A stretch of 64,000 bases of DNA from Pseudomonas sp. GR 6-02 (GTDB lineage: Bacteria; Pseudomonadota; Gammaproteobacteria; Pseudomonadales; Pseudomonadaceae). Under the pieces are notes generated by a model. The model did no database searches. It was not told where the DNA came from and worked only from the letters and a program-made list of their open reading frames with translations. Location of the stretch: the NCBI RefSeq assembly GCF_001655615.1, contig NZ_CP011567.1:3853001-3917000 (forward strand), given 5' to 3'. Position numbers and translations under genes: made by a program. Positions 37,449-46,374 of the stretch are shown here, piece after piece (the first letter of the stretch is position 1; each line of letters opens with the position of its first letter).

Positions 37449-38939
37449 TTATTGATACGAAGGGTTATGTGCTTCGCGACTGGCAATCCGTTGCTCAAAC
37501 GCGCCGACGGAATTACCGCCGAGGGCTACATACAGCTGCACCGTGTCGAGATACTGCGCGGTCTTCACCCGAATTTGCCCCAGCAACGCTTGCTCGTAGG
37601 CACGTTCCGCTTCCAGCACCTGGAGAATGCTGTTCTCGCCTTGCGCGTAGGCTTGCTGGTTCAACCGAAAACTGGTTTCTGCAGCGCGTAACGCGTCTTC
37701 CTGCGCCTGGTTTTGCTCGGCGTCATGGTTGATCGCCTGCAACGAGTCCGCGACCTGGCCGAACGACTGAATGACCGTCTGCTGATAACCGGCGAGCGTC
37801 GCCTTGTAACCGTCGACGGCAGCCTGACGTTCAGCCTTGAGCGTTCCGCCGTCAAAGATCGGCCCCGCCAACCCTGCAGCCAAACCCCAGAGCGCGGCAC
37901 CACCATTGCCGGAAGCGGCCTGTACCAGCGAGGCGGACAGCGTTACATGGGGATAGAGGTTCGCAGTCGCGACACCGACTGCCGCGCTGGCCATGTGCAG
38001 TTCCGCCTCTGCTTGCAGGACGTCCGGTCGGCCGTGGGCCATTTCCGAGGGCACACTCACCGGCACGTTGGCCGGCAATACGAACTCGGCAAAATCGAAG
38101 TCCGGCGCGATCCAGTCGCCAGGGCCCTTGCCGGTGAGAATCGACAGCGCATGGCGCGCGGCATCACGCTGCTGAGCGAGGGGCGGCAGCAGTGTGCGGT
38201 CCTGGGCGAGCCGGGTCTCGGCCAGCGAAACATCGATCTGCGTGGTGACGCCGCTGGCATGTGCCCTGCGCACCAGATCGAGGTTCTTGGCGTCATTGGC
38301 GAGCAGCTTTTCGACGGCTGCCATCTGCGCATTGGCAGACGCCACCAACAATGCCTGGCTGGCGACATTCCCCGTCAGGGTCAGGTACGCCGCTTCGTAT
38401 CGATGCTTCTGAAGATCGGCAAACGCTTGCTGCTGCTCGACCCGCCGTTTGTTACCGCCGAACGCATCAAGGTCGAAACCGACCCGCGGCCCGATCGCGT
38501 AGAAATTGGAGATCGAAGGCTCTTTCGCGTTGTGTACCCGCTGACGACCCGCCTGGGCGCCAAAGTCGACCTGCGGATAAAGCGCACCCTCCGCCGCCGC
38601 GACGGACGACGCCGCTTGCCGGATCGTTGCATCCGCCGCCACGAGCTCAAGATTGCCCTCGATGGCGCGACGCACAACCTGGTCGAGCTTCTGCGAATGG
38701 AAGGCCGTCCACCAGTCACCGCTGACCTTTTGGCCAAGGTTGATGTGTTGCCCGCCAGGCTGGTTGCCGCCCTGGCCGAGACGCTGCTCGGCCTGTTGGT
38801 CGTAGTGCTGCGACAGGCTCGGCGGCTGCATTTGATAGTCGGGGCCGACGGTGCAGGCCGTCAGGAACGCAAGAACCGACACCGCACCGAACGTGGTTTT
38901 GAACGTCTGTCTGTTGATGAAGCGCGCATTGGATTTCAT
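37449..38939 (-). CDS. Outer-membrane efflux lipoprotein (OprM/NodT family)
   Basis: A 496-residue TolC-like channel with a lipoprotein signal (SVLAFLTAC, Cys acylated) followed by VGPDYQMQPP, the family hallmark. Two outer-membrane efflux (OEP) repeats follow, with long helical hairpins (RQAASSVAAAEGALYPQVDF; ARAHASGVTTQIDVSLAETRL). The ATG at 38939 fits the signal; the longer frame to 38993 overlaps the MFS gene. Third gene of the efflux operon, after the fusion protein and the MFS pump. Confidence 0.92.
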   Translation of the reverse strand: MKSNARFINRQTFKTTFGAVSVLAFLTACTVGPDYQMQPPSLSQHYDQQAEQRLGQGGNQPGGQHINLGQKVSGDWWTAFHSQKLDQVVRRAIEGNLELVAADATIRQAASSVAAAEGALYPQVDFGAQAGRQRVHNAKEPSISNFYAIGPRVGFDLDAFGGNKRRVEQQQAFADLQKHRYEAAYLTLTGNVASQALLVASANAQMAAVEKLLANDAKNLDLVRRAHASGVTTQIDVSLAETRLAQDRTLLPPLAQQRDAARHALSILTGKGPGDWIAPDFDFAEFVLPANVPVSVPSEMAHGRPDVLQAEAELHMASAAVGVATANLYPHVTLSASLVQAASGNGGAALWGLAAGLAGPIFDGGTLKAERQAAVDGYKATLAGYQQTVIQSFGQVADSLQAINHDAEQNQAQEDALRAAETSFRLNQQAYAQGENSILQVLEAERAYEQALLGQIRVKTAQYLDTVQLYVALGGNSVGAFEQRIASREAHNPSYQ

Positions 38940-38958
38940 TGGGCAAACTCCACGAAAA

Positions 38959-40443
38959 CTAGTTGGTCGGAACGGGCTTGCGAAGAAAGACAACCAGTGG
39001 ACTGACCACCAGCATCGCCACCATCAACAGCTTGAATTGGTCGACTACCGCGATAAAAGCCGCCTGGCCGGTGATCATTTCGTTGAGCCCCGCCAGTGCT
39101 TGCAGGGACATCGGCGCGGCATGCGCAGCGGCGCGATAAGGCGTCAGATGGCTGACCAGTGCCAGGTGCATCGCTTGCGTATTGTTGAAGAAGAAAATCT
39201 GCACGATCGCAACGCCGAGGGTGCTCCCGTAAACACGCGACAGATTGAAAAAACCGGTGCCTTCCGGGCGTAACTTGGGATCGAGCGTGCTGAACGCGAT
39301 CTTGGTGAGCGACGGCATCAAGATGCCGATGCCAATCCCCTGGATTGCCCCGGCGATCGCCACCGGTGACCAGTCCATCAAAGGCGAATAACCGAGCATC
39401 AGCCAGTTGGCGTAAATCACCACGGCCACGCCAATCGCCACGAACCACCGACGGTCGAAACGCTCGGGAACACGACCCATCAGCAGGAACGCCCCTACCA
39501 GCCCCACACCGCGCGGTATCGTCAGCGAACCTGTCGTATCAGGCGGATAGCCGAGGATCTCGTCCAGCATCGGCGACGTCAGTGCCATGGTCGACAACAG
39601 CACGAAACCCACGGCGAAAAAGATAATCGTCGACAGTACGAAGTTGCGGTCCTTGAACAGACGCTTGTTGAGGAAATGCACCTTCTTGCTCAACAGATGC
39701 ACGGCGAACAGGTACAGCCCCAACGCGCAGCCCGCCGCTTCCAGCCAGATTTCGGTCGAGGCAAACCAGTCCAGGCGTTCGCCGCGGTCGAGCAACATTT
39801 GCAGGCTGATCAACGCCAGCGTGAAGCTGCCGAAGCCGAAGAAATCGAACGACGGACGTTGCTCGGCCTTCTTCTCGGCAAGCAAAAGCGCCATCACCAG
39901 GAAGATGAATGCCGACAACGGAAGGCTGATGTAGAAGATCGGCCGCCAGCCGAAATGCTCGCTGACCCAACCACCGATGCTCGGGCCGCTGACGATGCCC
40001 AAGAGCACGATTGCCGTCCATGTCGCGCCAAATTTCGCACGCTTCTCCAGTGGCAACGTCTCCATTGAAATCGCCATCGACAGCGGCGCCAGCACGCCAC
40101 TCGCCAGGCCTTGGATAATTCGCGCACCGACGAACTCCAGCGGAGTCGTCGCAACTGTGGCGAGCAGCAAGCCAAGAACGAAGAAGGCCAGCGCGGCCTG
40201 ATAAACCCGCTTCAAGCCATAACGCCCGGCCAGCCACTGCGCAACCGGCATGGTGATGGCGCTCGCCGCGAGGTACGAGGTGAATACCCAGCCTGCCTGG
40301 TCGTCAGTCATCGACAGGCCGCCTTGGATAAACCTGAGTACTGCATTGGGCAACGGCAGGTTCGCCGACTGCATATAGGTCGCGAGCAGCGCGGCGAACC
40401 TCAATGTTCCCGCACCTTGAGGCCCGATAGAATTGGCGTTCAT
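38959..40443 (-). CDS. MFS drug efflux pump, DHA2 (EmrB) type
   Basis: A 494-residue 14-helix drug:proton antiporter. Motif A is seen as VAQWLAGRYGLKRVYQAALA (loop 2-3), and motif C-like GIVSGPSIGGWVSEHFGWR is in helix 5. It works with the EmrA-like fusion protein and OprM-like channel to span the envelope. The start codon overlaps the stop of the fusion-protein gene (ATGA at 40440-40443). Substrate unknown: hydrophobic acids, antibiotics or plant aromatics are usual for this type. Confidence 0.92.
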   Translation of the reverse strand: MNANSIGPQGAGTLRFAALLATYMQSANLPLPNAVLRFIQGGLSMTDDQAGWVFTSYLAASAITMPVAQWLAGRYGLKRVYQAALAFFVLGLLLATVATTPLEFVGARIIQGLASGVLAPLSMAISMETLPLEKRAKFGATWTAIVLLGIVSGPSIGGWVSEHFGWRPIFYISLPLSAFIFLVMALLLAEKKAEQRPSFDFFGFGSFTLALISLQMLLDRGERLDWFASTEIWLEAAGCALGLYLFAVHLLSKKVHFLNKRLFKDRNFVLSTIIFFAVGFVLLSTMALTSPMLDEILGYPPDTTGSLTIPRGVGLVGAFLLMGRVPERFDRRWFVAIGVAVVIYANWLMLGYSPLMDWSPVAIAGAIQGIGIGILMPSLTKIAFSTLDPKLRPEGTGFFNLSRVYGSTLGVAIVQIFFFNNTQAMHLALVSHLTPYRAAAHAAPMSLQALAGLNEMITGQAAFIAVVDQFKLLMVAMLVVSPLVVFLRKPVPTN

Positions 40444-41570
40444 CAGAAGTTACCTGCGGTTAACAGCGCCTTGAGCGGATGCCACCATGGCGTGTGATAC
40501 CCGGTATCGACCTTGACTGTGGCGCTGGTGCCCGAAAAAAGCGGAAACGCAGGGTCGGCCTCGTCGAGTTCAAGGCGCACCGGTACCCGCTGGACAACCT
40601 TGACCCAGTTGCCGGTGGCATTTTCAGGCGGCAGCAAGGCGAAGTCCGATCCGGCACCGGGGCTCATGCTGGTCACGTGGGCTTTGAAAACGTGATCGGG
40701 ATAGGTATCGATGCTGATGGTTGCTTCCTGGCCTGGACGCATGTGGGTCACCTGCGTCTCGCGGAAGTTGGCCTCGACCCAAATCTGCCGATCGGACAGC
40801 AGCGCAAAGGCCGGCGCACCGTTGCTGACGTAGTTGCCAACCTGCAGATCGTCGACCTTGGCCACGATGCCATCGTCCGGCGCATATACCGTCGTGTACG
40901 AGAGGTAGAGTTGCGCCTCGTCCAGCTGCGCCCTCGCTTCACGAACCGTCGGGTGGTTATCGGCTTCGATGTCTGGATTACCGTTCAACGCGACAACCGT
41001 GCTGGCGATCTGTTGTTCGATCGACGCGATGCGTTGCCGGGCAACTTTGAGGTCGGTGTCGGCGCGCTCGTAAATCGCCCGCGAGACGAACTCGGTAGCG
41101 ACCAGCGCTTTCTTGCGGGCAAACTCGCGCTGATCGAAATCGGCCGACTCTTTGGCCGATTGCAGTTCAGCCTGCTGCTGGCGGTAACCGGCCTTGAGCC
41201 CATCGATGCGCAGCCGCGCCACGCTCAGCTGTGCTTGCGCACGGTCAACCGCGATCTGGAACGGTTTCGGGTCGATCCGAAACAGCATCTGGCCTTTGTG
41301 AACCGGTTGGTTGTCCTCGACGGCGATTTCGACGACTTGTCCGGAAATACGCGCGTTGATCGACGCCTTCGCCACTCGAGCGTAGGCGTTATCGGTTGAA
41401 ATGAACGCCTCGCCTGCTTGATAGCGGGCATAGCCCAGCGCTGCGAAGAGCACCGGCAAACCGACAATCAACAAGGGCCGAAATTTCTGCTTGAACGGTT
41501 TTTTGATGGGCGCGTCAGGCCTTGCGTGCTCGAAGGTCTGCGTAGCCGGGATGTCGAACTGTTTAGTCAT
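40443..41570 (-). CDS. EmrA/HlyD-type membrane fusion protein
   Basis: A 375-residue periplasmic adaptor. One N-terminal membrane anchor (PLLIVGLPVLFAALGYARY), two lipoyl half-motifs, a long coiled coil (residues about 100-230), then the beta-barrel segment ending VKVDTGYHTPWWH. The ATG at 41570 gives MTKQFDIPA. First gene of the operon emrA-emrB-oprM-AKR, divergent from the TetR regulator. Confidence 0.92.
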   Translation of the reverse strand: MTKQFDIPATQTFEHARPDAPIKKPFKQKFRPLLIVGLPVLFAALGYARYQAGEAFISTDNAYARVAKASINARISGQVVEIAVEDNQPVHKGQMLFRIDPKPFQIAVDRAQAQLSVARLRIDGLKAGYRQQQAELQSAKESADFDQREFARKKALVATEFVSRAIYERADTDLKVARQRIASIEQQIASTVVALNGNPDIEADNHPTVREARAQLDEAQLYLSYTTVYAPDDGIVAKVDDLQVGNYVSNGAPAFALLSDRQIWVEANFRETQVTHMRPGQEATISIDTYPDHVFKAHVTSMSPGAGSDFALLPPENATGNWVKVVQRVPVRLELDEADPAFPLFSGTSATVKVDTGYHTPWWHPLKALLTAGNF

Positions 41571-41750
41571 GATCGAATACACCTTTAACCGGGAAATCGG
41601 GCCAGCACCTGCGAGAATCGCCTGCGGCCCTGATGGCAAAAATTGCTGTGAGAAAGCAAACCCGTGCACGGTCAGGGAGGATCGCTCCACCGCACCGGTT
41701 TCGTCGCCGCAACACCCAGTTCGAGCTCAGCTACAACAAACCTGACGTTC

Positions 41751-41767
41751 AGGAACTTCTGGTTCCT
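41751..41767. promoter_or_regulatory. Candidate TetR operator between the efflux operon and its regulator
   Basis: A perfect inverted repeat AGGAAC-TTCTG-GTTCCT lies between the divergent starts at 41570 and 41831, 64 bases before the regulator gene. Position and symmetry fit a TetR-type operator controlling both directions. Confidence 0.5.
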
Positions 41768-41830
41768 TAATTTTGTGCGATGATGTAAGAATATAGAGCA
41801 GTCCATCCCCACACAAGGATTTTGTACGAC

Positions 41831-42457
41831 ATGGCACAAAAAAAGATTACAGAGGGCAAAGGCCGAGGCCGCCCCCGCGCATATGACCCGCAGACAGCGC
41901 TGCAACAGGCACTTGGGGTTTTCTGGAGCACTGGATATTCCGGCGCTTCCCTGGACAGCATCGCCACCGCCGCCGGCATGAATCGCCCAAGCCTCTATGC
42001 GGCATTCGGTGACAAGCACGCGCTCTACATCAAGGCGCTTGAGCAGTATTGGGAGTCTGCCTCCGCTGCCATGCAGGAGGCGCTTATGGACAAAGACCTG
42101 ACTTTGGAGCAGGCGCTAATGGGCTTCTATGAGGGACAGTTGTCGATCTACTTCTCGGGCGAGGGGCAACCGCGTGGCTGCTTTGCGATCGGCACGGCGA
42201 CGACCGAAGCCGTCGAGGATTCTGCAATACGAGAGGTTCTTGCGGACCGGCTCAGCCGGCTCGATGCCGATCTCGAAACACGTCTGCGCGCGGCAGTCAG
42301 CGCCGGTGAGTTGAAAGACGATGTCGACCCAGCCGCCCTCGCCGTACTCGCCTCATCCCTGTTGCATAGCATTTCGATACGGGCGCGAGCGGGCAAATCC
42401 CGCGCGGAATTGACGGAGCTTGCCCGCAATGCGGTCAACGTGATTTGCGGTGTGTGA
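41831..42457 (+). CDS. TetR-family regulator of the efflux operon
   Basis: A 208-residue TetR-type repressor. Helix-turn-helix GYSGASLDSIATAAGMNRPSLYAAFGDKHALY (about residues 38-69). The leader RGRPRAYDPQTALQQALGVFW and the C-terminal domain (TetR_C_29-like, EDSAIREVLADRLSRLDADL) are typical of the YcdC/AcrR-like group beside multidrug pumps. Divergent from emrAB, so probably represses it and itself; ligand unknown. Confidence 0.9.
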   Translation: MAQKKITEGKGRGRPRAYDPQTALQQALGVFWSTGYSGASLDSIATAAGMNRPSLYAAFGDKHALYIKALEQYWESASAAMQEALMDKDLTLEQALMGFYEGQLSIYFSGEGQPRGCFAIGTATTEAVEDSAIREVLADRLSRLDADLETRLRAAVSAGELKDDVDPAALAVLASSLLHSISIRARAGKSRAELTELARNAVNVICGV

Positions 42458-42465
42458 GGTGTAGG

Positions 42466-43005
42466 GTGAGTGAAGGACTCGAAGACATTCTCACCGAACG
42501 GCTTGCGGTGATTTTTTGTGGCATTAATCCGGGCGTGACTGCCGCCGCCCTGGGCCATCATTTTGCGGGTCGAGGCAATCGCTTCTGGCGCACACTCCAT
42601 CTCGCCGGTTTTACGCCTACAGAGGTGCCCCCGGAAAACGACCGGACGATCTTGCAGTATCAATGTGGATTAACCGCAGTGGTTGAACGGCCTACGGCGC
42701 GAGCGGATCAGCTGTCCGTGCATGAATTCACCGCTGCCGCCGCGGATTTTGAACAAAAGATCGCACACTATGCGCCACGCTTTGTGGCGTTTCTCGGCAA
42801 AGCTGCGTACAGCGCGTTGTCCGGTCAACGGGAAATTGCGTGGGGGCTTCAGTCAAAGACTTTTGGTGATGCCTCGGTCTGGGTCCTGCCCAATCCCAGC
42901 GGGCGAAATCGCGCGTTCACGCAAGATCAATTGGTGGATGCGTATCGCCAACTCCATTTAGCGGCCCAGCAACCGGGCCAGGTCGCACAAAACACTGTTC
43001 GATAA
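42466..43005 (+). CDS. mug: G/U mismatch-specific DNA glycosylase (Mug/TDG)
   Basis: A 179-residue uracil-DNA glycosylase superfamily member that removes uracil or ethenocytosine opposite guanine. The water-activating motif GINPG is at about residue 20 (with Asn18 equivalent) and the second motif near NPSGRNR (about residue 147). Start taken at GTG 42466 with AGGTGTAGG upstream, nine bases after the TetR stop. The 3' end overlaps the convergent MarR-GNAT gene by 89 bases. Confidence 0.88.
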   Translation: MSEGLEDILTERLAVIFCGINPGVTAAALGHHFAGRGNRFWRTLHLAGFTPTEVPPENDRTILQYQCGLTAVVERPTARADQLSVHEFTAAAADFEQKIAHYAPRFVAFLGKAAYSALSGQREIAWGLQSKTFGDASVWVLPNPSGRNRAFTQDQLVDAYRQLHLAAQQPGQVAQNTVR

Positions 43006-43948
43006 CCGTCGCCCCCCACTGCTGGCCCTCCTGCTCCTGTTCCAACTTGAAGCCAAAGTCTTCATACAGTTTACGAGCCACATCCAGGCCTTTGAACGTC
43101 CACAACCGCGTCGCGCAAAAGCCCTGTTCGTCACAGAATTTCATGGCTTCAGCCAACAAGCGTTTGCCTGCGCCTTTGCCTCGCGCCGAGTCATCCAGAA
43201 TGAAACAGCGCAGAATCGCTTCGCCGCCCTCGCCTTCACCGTCTATGGCGATGGAACCGACAATTCGCTGGCCATCCAACGCCGCCCAAACCTCGTTGCG
43301 TGGATTGTGCAAACGCCCCATCAACTCCGCCATGTCCGATGCAACCAGGCTTTCGAACGGCTGGCCGAAATTCGAATGCCGTGCGTAGTAGTCGGCATGC
43401 ATTTGCACCATGCGGCCGATGATTCCGGGCCGGTAGCCCCGAGCGATCTCCAGCTGCGCGGGTGGCTGCGGCGCTGTACCGAGTCGATGAGCTTGCAGTG
43501 CGCCGGCATAGTTGGCGATGCCCTCACTCACCGCTTGTTGTTGCTCATTCGTCAGATAAACCAAGGCAGCGTCCACCTGTTGCCTGGCGAACGAATCAAT
43601 GGCTCGCAGGGTTTTCTTGCCCTGTGCCGTGAGTCGCAGTTTCTTGGAGCGCGCATCCTCCTCGTGTGGAATTTCTTCGATCTCGCCGGCCTCAATGAGC
43701 TTGCGCACCATCCGGCTCACAGTGGATTTTTCCAGGCCGAGCAGCTCCACAAGTTCCCCTGCTGTCAGCGCCCCCCGATCTCCAATCTCCACGATCGTGT
43801 GAACAAACGAAGGCGAATAGTCCGTCGCCGCCAGCGTGGTTTGCATGAACCCCAACTCGCGCACCATGAGGCGCGATGCTGAACGGACTTGGTTGATCAG
43901 GTCTGACTGGGTACGGGTCACGGCAAGCACCTCGAACAGAATGTGCAT
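42917..43948 (-). CDS. MarR-type regulator fused to a GNAT acetyltransferase
   Basis: A 343-residue two-domain protein. Residues about 15-150 are a MarR winged helix (LTAGELVELLGLEKSTVSRMVRKLIEAGEIEEIPHEEDARSK); residues about 165-320 are a GNAT acetyltransferase with the acetyl-CoA loop DDSARGKGAGKRLL. The fusion is a known architecture in proteobacteria, possibly modifying a small molecule it also senses. The last 30 residues lie inside the mug gene on the opposite strand. A short motif GTTGTATAACACAAC at 43953-43967 just upstream of the start is a perfect palindrome and a good MarR-type operator. Confidence 0.88.
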   Translation of the reverse strand: MHILFEVLAVTRTQSDLINQVRSASRLMVRELGFMQTTLAATDYSPSFVHTIVEIGDRGALTAGELVELLGLEKSTVSRMVRKLIEAGEIEEIPHEEDARSKKLRLTAQGKKTLRAIDSFARQQVDAALVYLTNEQQQAVSEGIANYAGALQAHRLGTAPQPPAQLEIARGYRPGIIGRMVQMHADYYARHSNFGQPFESLVASDMAELMGRLHNPRNEVWAALDGQRIVGSIAIDGEGEGGEAILRCFILDDSARGKGAGKRLLAEAMKFCDEQGFCATRLWTFKGLDVARKLYEDFGFKLEQEQEGQQWGATVIEQCFVRPGPVAGPLNGVGDTHPPIDLA

Positions 43949-43952
43949 TTAG

Positions 43953-43967
43953 TTGTATAACACAACC
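43953..43967. promoter_or_regulatory. Palindromic operator upstream of the MarR-GNAT gene
   Basis: GTTGTATAACACAAC, with arms GTTGT / ACAAC around a 5-base centre, lies 5 bases upstream of the start codon at 43948. MarR family proteins bind such short palindromes near their own promoter. Autoregulation is inferred. Confidence 0.5.
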
Positions 43968-43995
43968 AAATACCCGTCAAATCAAGGGTGCTCCG

Positions 43996-44901
43996 TCAAG
44001 GCAAGAAACCAGGCAACTGCCCTACCCGTTCGGCCAGATACTGCATCAATAAACGCGTGCGCAGCGGGCGGTAGCGGCGTTCGGGATAGATCAGAAAAGC
44101 GTCGTTCGGTGGGCCGCTCCAGTCGGGCAGCACCCGGACCAACTGCCCGTTTTCAAGCAGGTCGCTGACCAGCCAGGCCGGCGTGATACACAGCCCCGCA
44201 CCCTGCAGAAGACCGTCGCGAATGGCCAATGAGCTGTTGGTTCGATAGCGCCCCTGAGTCGTGACACTGATTTGCTCACCATGGGGGCCGTTGAGCTCCA
44301 GACGGTCGCCCGCGGTCAACCACGCAAAACGCAGGAAGTTGTGCTCGCTCAAGTCCGCCGGGCTGTTCAATGGGGAATGGTTGCGCAGGTATTCCGGTGC
44401 GGCCACCAGATAGCGCGGTGAAGTCGCTATGCGTCGGGCAACGGCGTTCGGCGGCAGGCTGCCCCCCAGGCGCAGGGCCAGGTCGACGTTTTCCTCAGTG
44501 AGATCGACGAAACGATCATTGAGGATCAGCTCCACTTCAATAGCCGGGTACTGCTCCATGAACGACAACAGCAACACATTCAACCGCAACACACCGAGGC
44601 TGACCGGAGCGTTGACGCGCAGAAAACCTTCGGGGCGTTCGGTCAGACCACGCACATCCGCAACGGCCTCGCCGTACTCTTCCAGCACGCCTTTGGCACG
44701 CTCGTAGAAACGCTTTCCCTGTTCGGTAGGCGTCAACCCGGTGGTGCCACGAATCAACAAACGGGCTCCCAATTGCTTTTCCAGGGCCGCGACCAGTTTG
44801 CTGACGGTGGGCTGAGTGCTGCCTAACTCACGCGCGGCAGATGACAGGCTTCCGAGCTCAATGGCGCGGACAAAACAGTGCATCGCTCTAAGACTGTCCA
44901 T
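43996..44901 (-). CDS. LysR-family regulator
   Basis: A 301-residue LysR protein (start taken at MDSLRAMHCF, 44901; MPM at 44907 is equally possible). Winged helix AIELGSLSSAARELGSTQPTVSKLVAALEKQLG. Effector domain of the CrgA/DsdC-like group (GFLRVNAPVSLGVLRLNVLL). Divergent from the SGNH hydrolase gene with 109 bases between, so this is its likely target. Confidence 0.9.
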   Translation of the reverse strand: MDSLRAMHCFVRAIELGSLSSAARELGSTQPTVSKLVAALEKQLGARLLIRGTTGLTPTEQGKRFYERAKGVLEEYGEAVADVRGLTERPEGFLRVNAPVSLGVLRLNVLLLSFMEQYPAIEVELILNDRFVDLTEENVDLALRLGGSLPPNAVARRIATSPRYLVAAPEYLRNHSPLNSPADLSEHNFLRFAWLTAGDRLELNGPHGEQISVTTQGRYRTNSSLAIRDGLLQGAGLCITPAWLVSDLLENGQLVRVLPDWSGPPNDAFLIYPERRYRPLRTRLLMQYLAERVGQLPGFLP

Positions 44902-45010
44902 GGGCATTCGATTCTGGAATGGGCTGTATGCAGTTCCCCCTTCTACCACACGTATTTTGAATAGACCAATCTGGCCTTCTTGAATCATTACCGCCCAAGG
45001 AGATACCTGG

Positions 45011-46249
45011 ATGAAAGCCTTTCACTCGAGAATACCGTTACCTCTTGCCTTGACTGCCCTGCTTGCCGCAAGCCCTGTCATGGCGGCGGAAAACTGGGTC
45101 ACCACCTGGATGGCCAGCCCTCAACCCACCTGGGGCAACGAACTGCCACTGCCCACGCGAATTCCGGAAGCGCTGACCGATAGCACCCTTCACCAGAGGG
45201 TGCGCATCAGCAGCGGCGGAAGCCGGTTACGGGTGGTGGTTTCCAACGAATATGGCAAGCAACCGCTGGTCATCGGTGCCGCGCGTATCGCCTTCACTGA
45301 GGGCGTCGATCAGATTCGCCCAGGCTCCAGGCACACGCTGAAGTTCAGTGATCAGGGACAGGTCACCCTCGCTGCGGGTGAAACGCGGATCAGTGATCCG
45401 ATAGATCTGGCAGTGCCGGCACTCAGTGAGCTGGCGATCGCTCTTTATCTGCCGCAGCACACGCCGTTGACAACCTTCCACTGGGATGGCAAACAAACCG
45501 CATTTATCGCCCCCGGAAAACACGTCGATGCTCAGCGACTGGAAGGCAGCGAGCAGGTGGAGGCGCGGCTGTTTCTCAGCGACATCCTGGTGGATGCACC
45601 GCTCGACACCCGTGCCCTTGTGGTGCTCGGCGACTCGATTACCGATGGCAATGGCTCGACCCTGGACAGCAATCGACGCTGGCCGGACTTCCTCGCTCAA
45701 CGCTTGGCCGCGCAGAGGCTCGCGGTGCTCAACGCTGGGATATCCGGGGCTCGCCTGCTCGAAGATGGCATGGGTGTCAGTGCACTGGCGCGTTTCAAGC
45801 GCGATGTGCTGGGCAAGCCCGGAGTCAAAACGGTGATTGTGATGCTCGGCATCAATGACATCAGTTGGCCGGGCTCCTCCTTCGCTCCGAACGAACACCT
45901 GCCAGCCAAGGAACAGTTGATCGCGGGCTATCGGCAACTGATCGATCAAGCGCGCCTGAACAACATTCGCATCATTGGAACAACCCTGATGCCGGTCGAA
46001 GGCGCCCTGGATGGAACGATCGTGAAGAACTATCACAGCGCCGAGAAAGAACAACTGCGCCAGGCCATTAATGACTGGATACGTAGCAGCCACGCATTCG
46101 ATTCCGTGATCGACTTCGATCTAATGACCCGCGACCCTGAACACCCAAGTCGCTTACTGCCGACTATCGACTCCGGCGACCACTTGCATCCCGGCGATAC
46201 CGGCAACAAGGCGATGGCCGAGAATATCGACCTGAAAACGCTGATCTAG
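45011..46249 (+). CDS. Secreted SGNH/GDSL-family esterase
   Basis: A 412-residue exported hydrolase. Signal peptide ends MAA (MKAFHSRIPLPLALTALLAA). A beta-rich N-terminal domain (residues 25-190) precedes the SGNH core: block I VVLGDSITDGNGS (Ser about residue 209), block II AGISGARLL (Gly), block III MLGINDI (Asn) and block V DHLHPGD (Asp-His). The domain order is that of bacterial rhamnogalacturonan acetylesterase-like or carbohydrate esterases of this size. Substrate probably a plant or surface polymer ester. Divergent from LysR. Confidence 0.88.
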   Translation: MKAFHSRIPLPLALTALLAASPVMAAENWVTTWMASPQPTWGNELPLPTRIPEALTDSTLHQRVRISSGGSRLRVVVSNEYGKQPLVIGAARIAFTEGVDQIRPGSRHTLKFSDQGQVTLAAGETRISDPIDLAVPALSELAIALYLPQHTPLTTFHWDGKQTAFIAPGKHVDAQRLEGSEQVEARLFLSDILVDAPLDTRALVVLGDSITDGNGSTLDSNRRWPDFLAQRLAAQRLAVLNAGISGARLLEDGMGVSALARFKRDVLGKPGVKTVIVMLGINDISWPGSSFAPNEHLPAKEQLIAGYRQLIDQARLNNIRIIGTTLMPVEGALDGTIVKNYHSAEKEQLRQAINDWIRSSHAFDSVIDFDLMTRDPEHPSRLLPTIDSGDHLHPGDTGNKAMAENIDLKTLI

Positions 46250-46374
46250 TCGTTTGAAACAAAACGCGAAAAACCATATGGATCTTGAATTGCCCAAGTT
46301 CGAGAATGACATGAACTGTTGGCACCGATGGAGATCAGCAGATAATGTAGTCGAAATTCATCCCAGGGGGTTTT

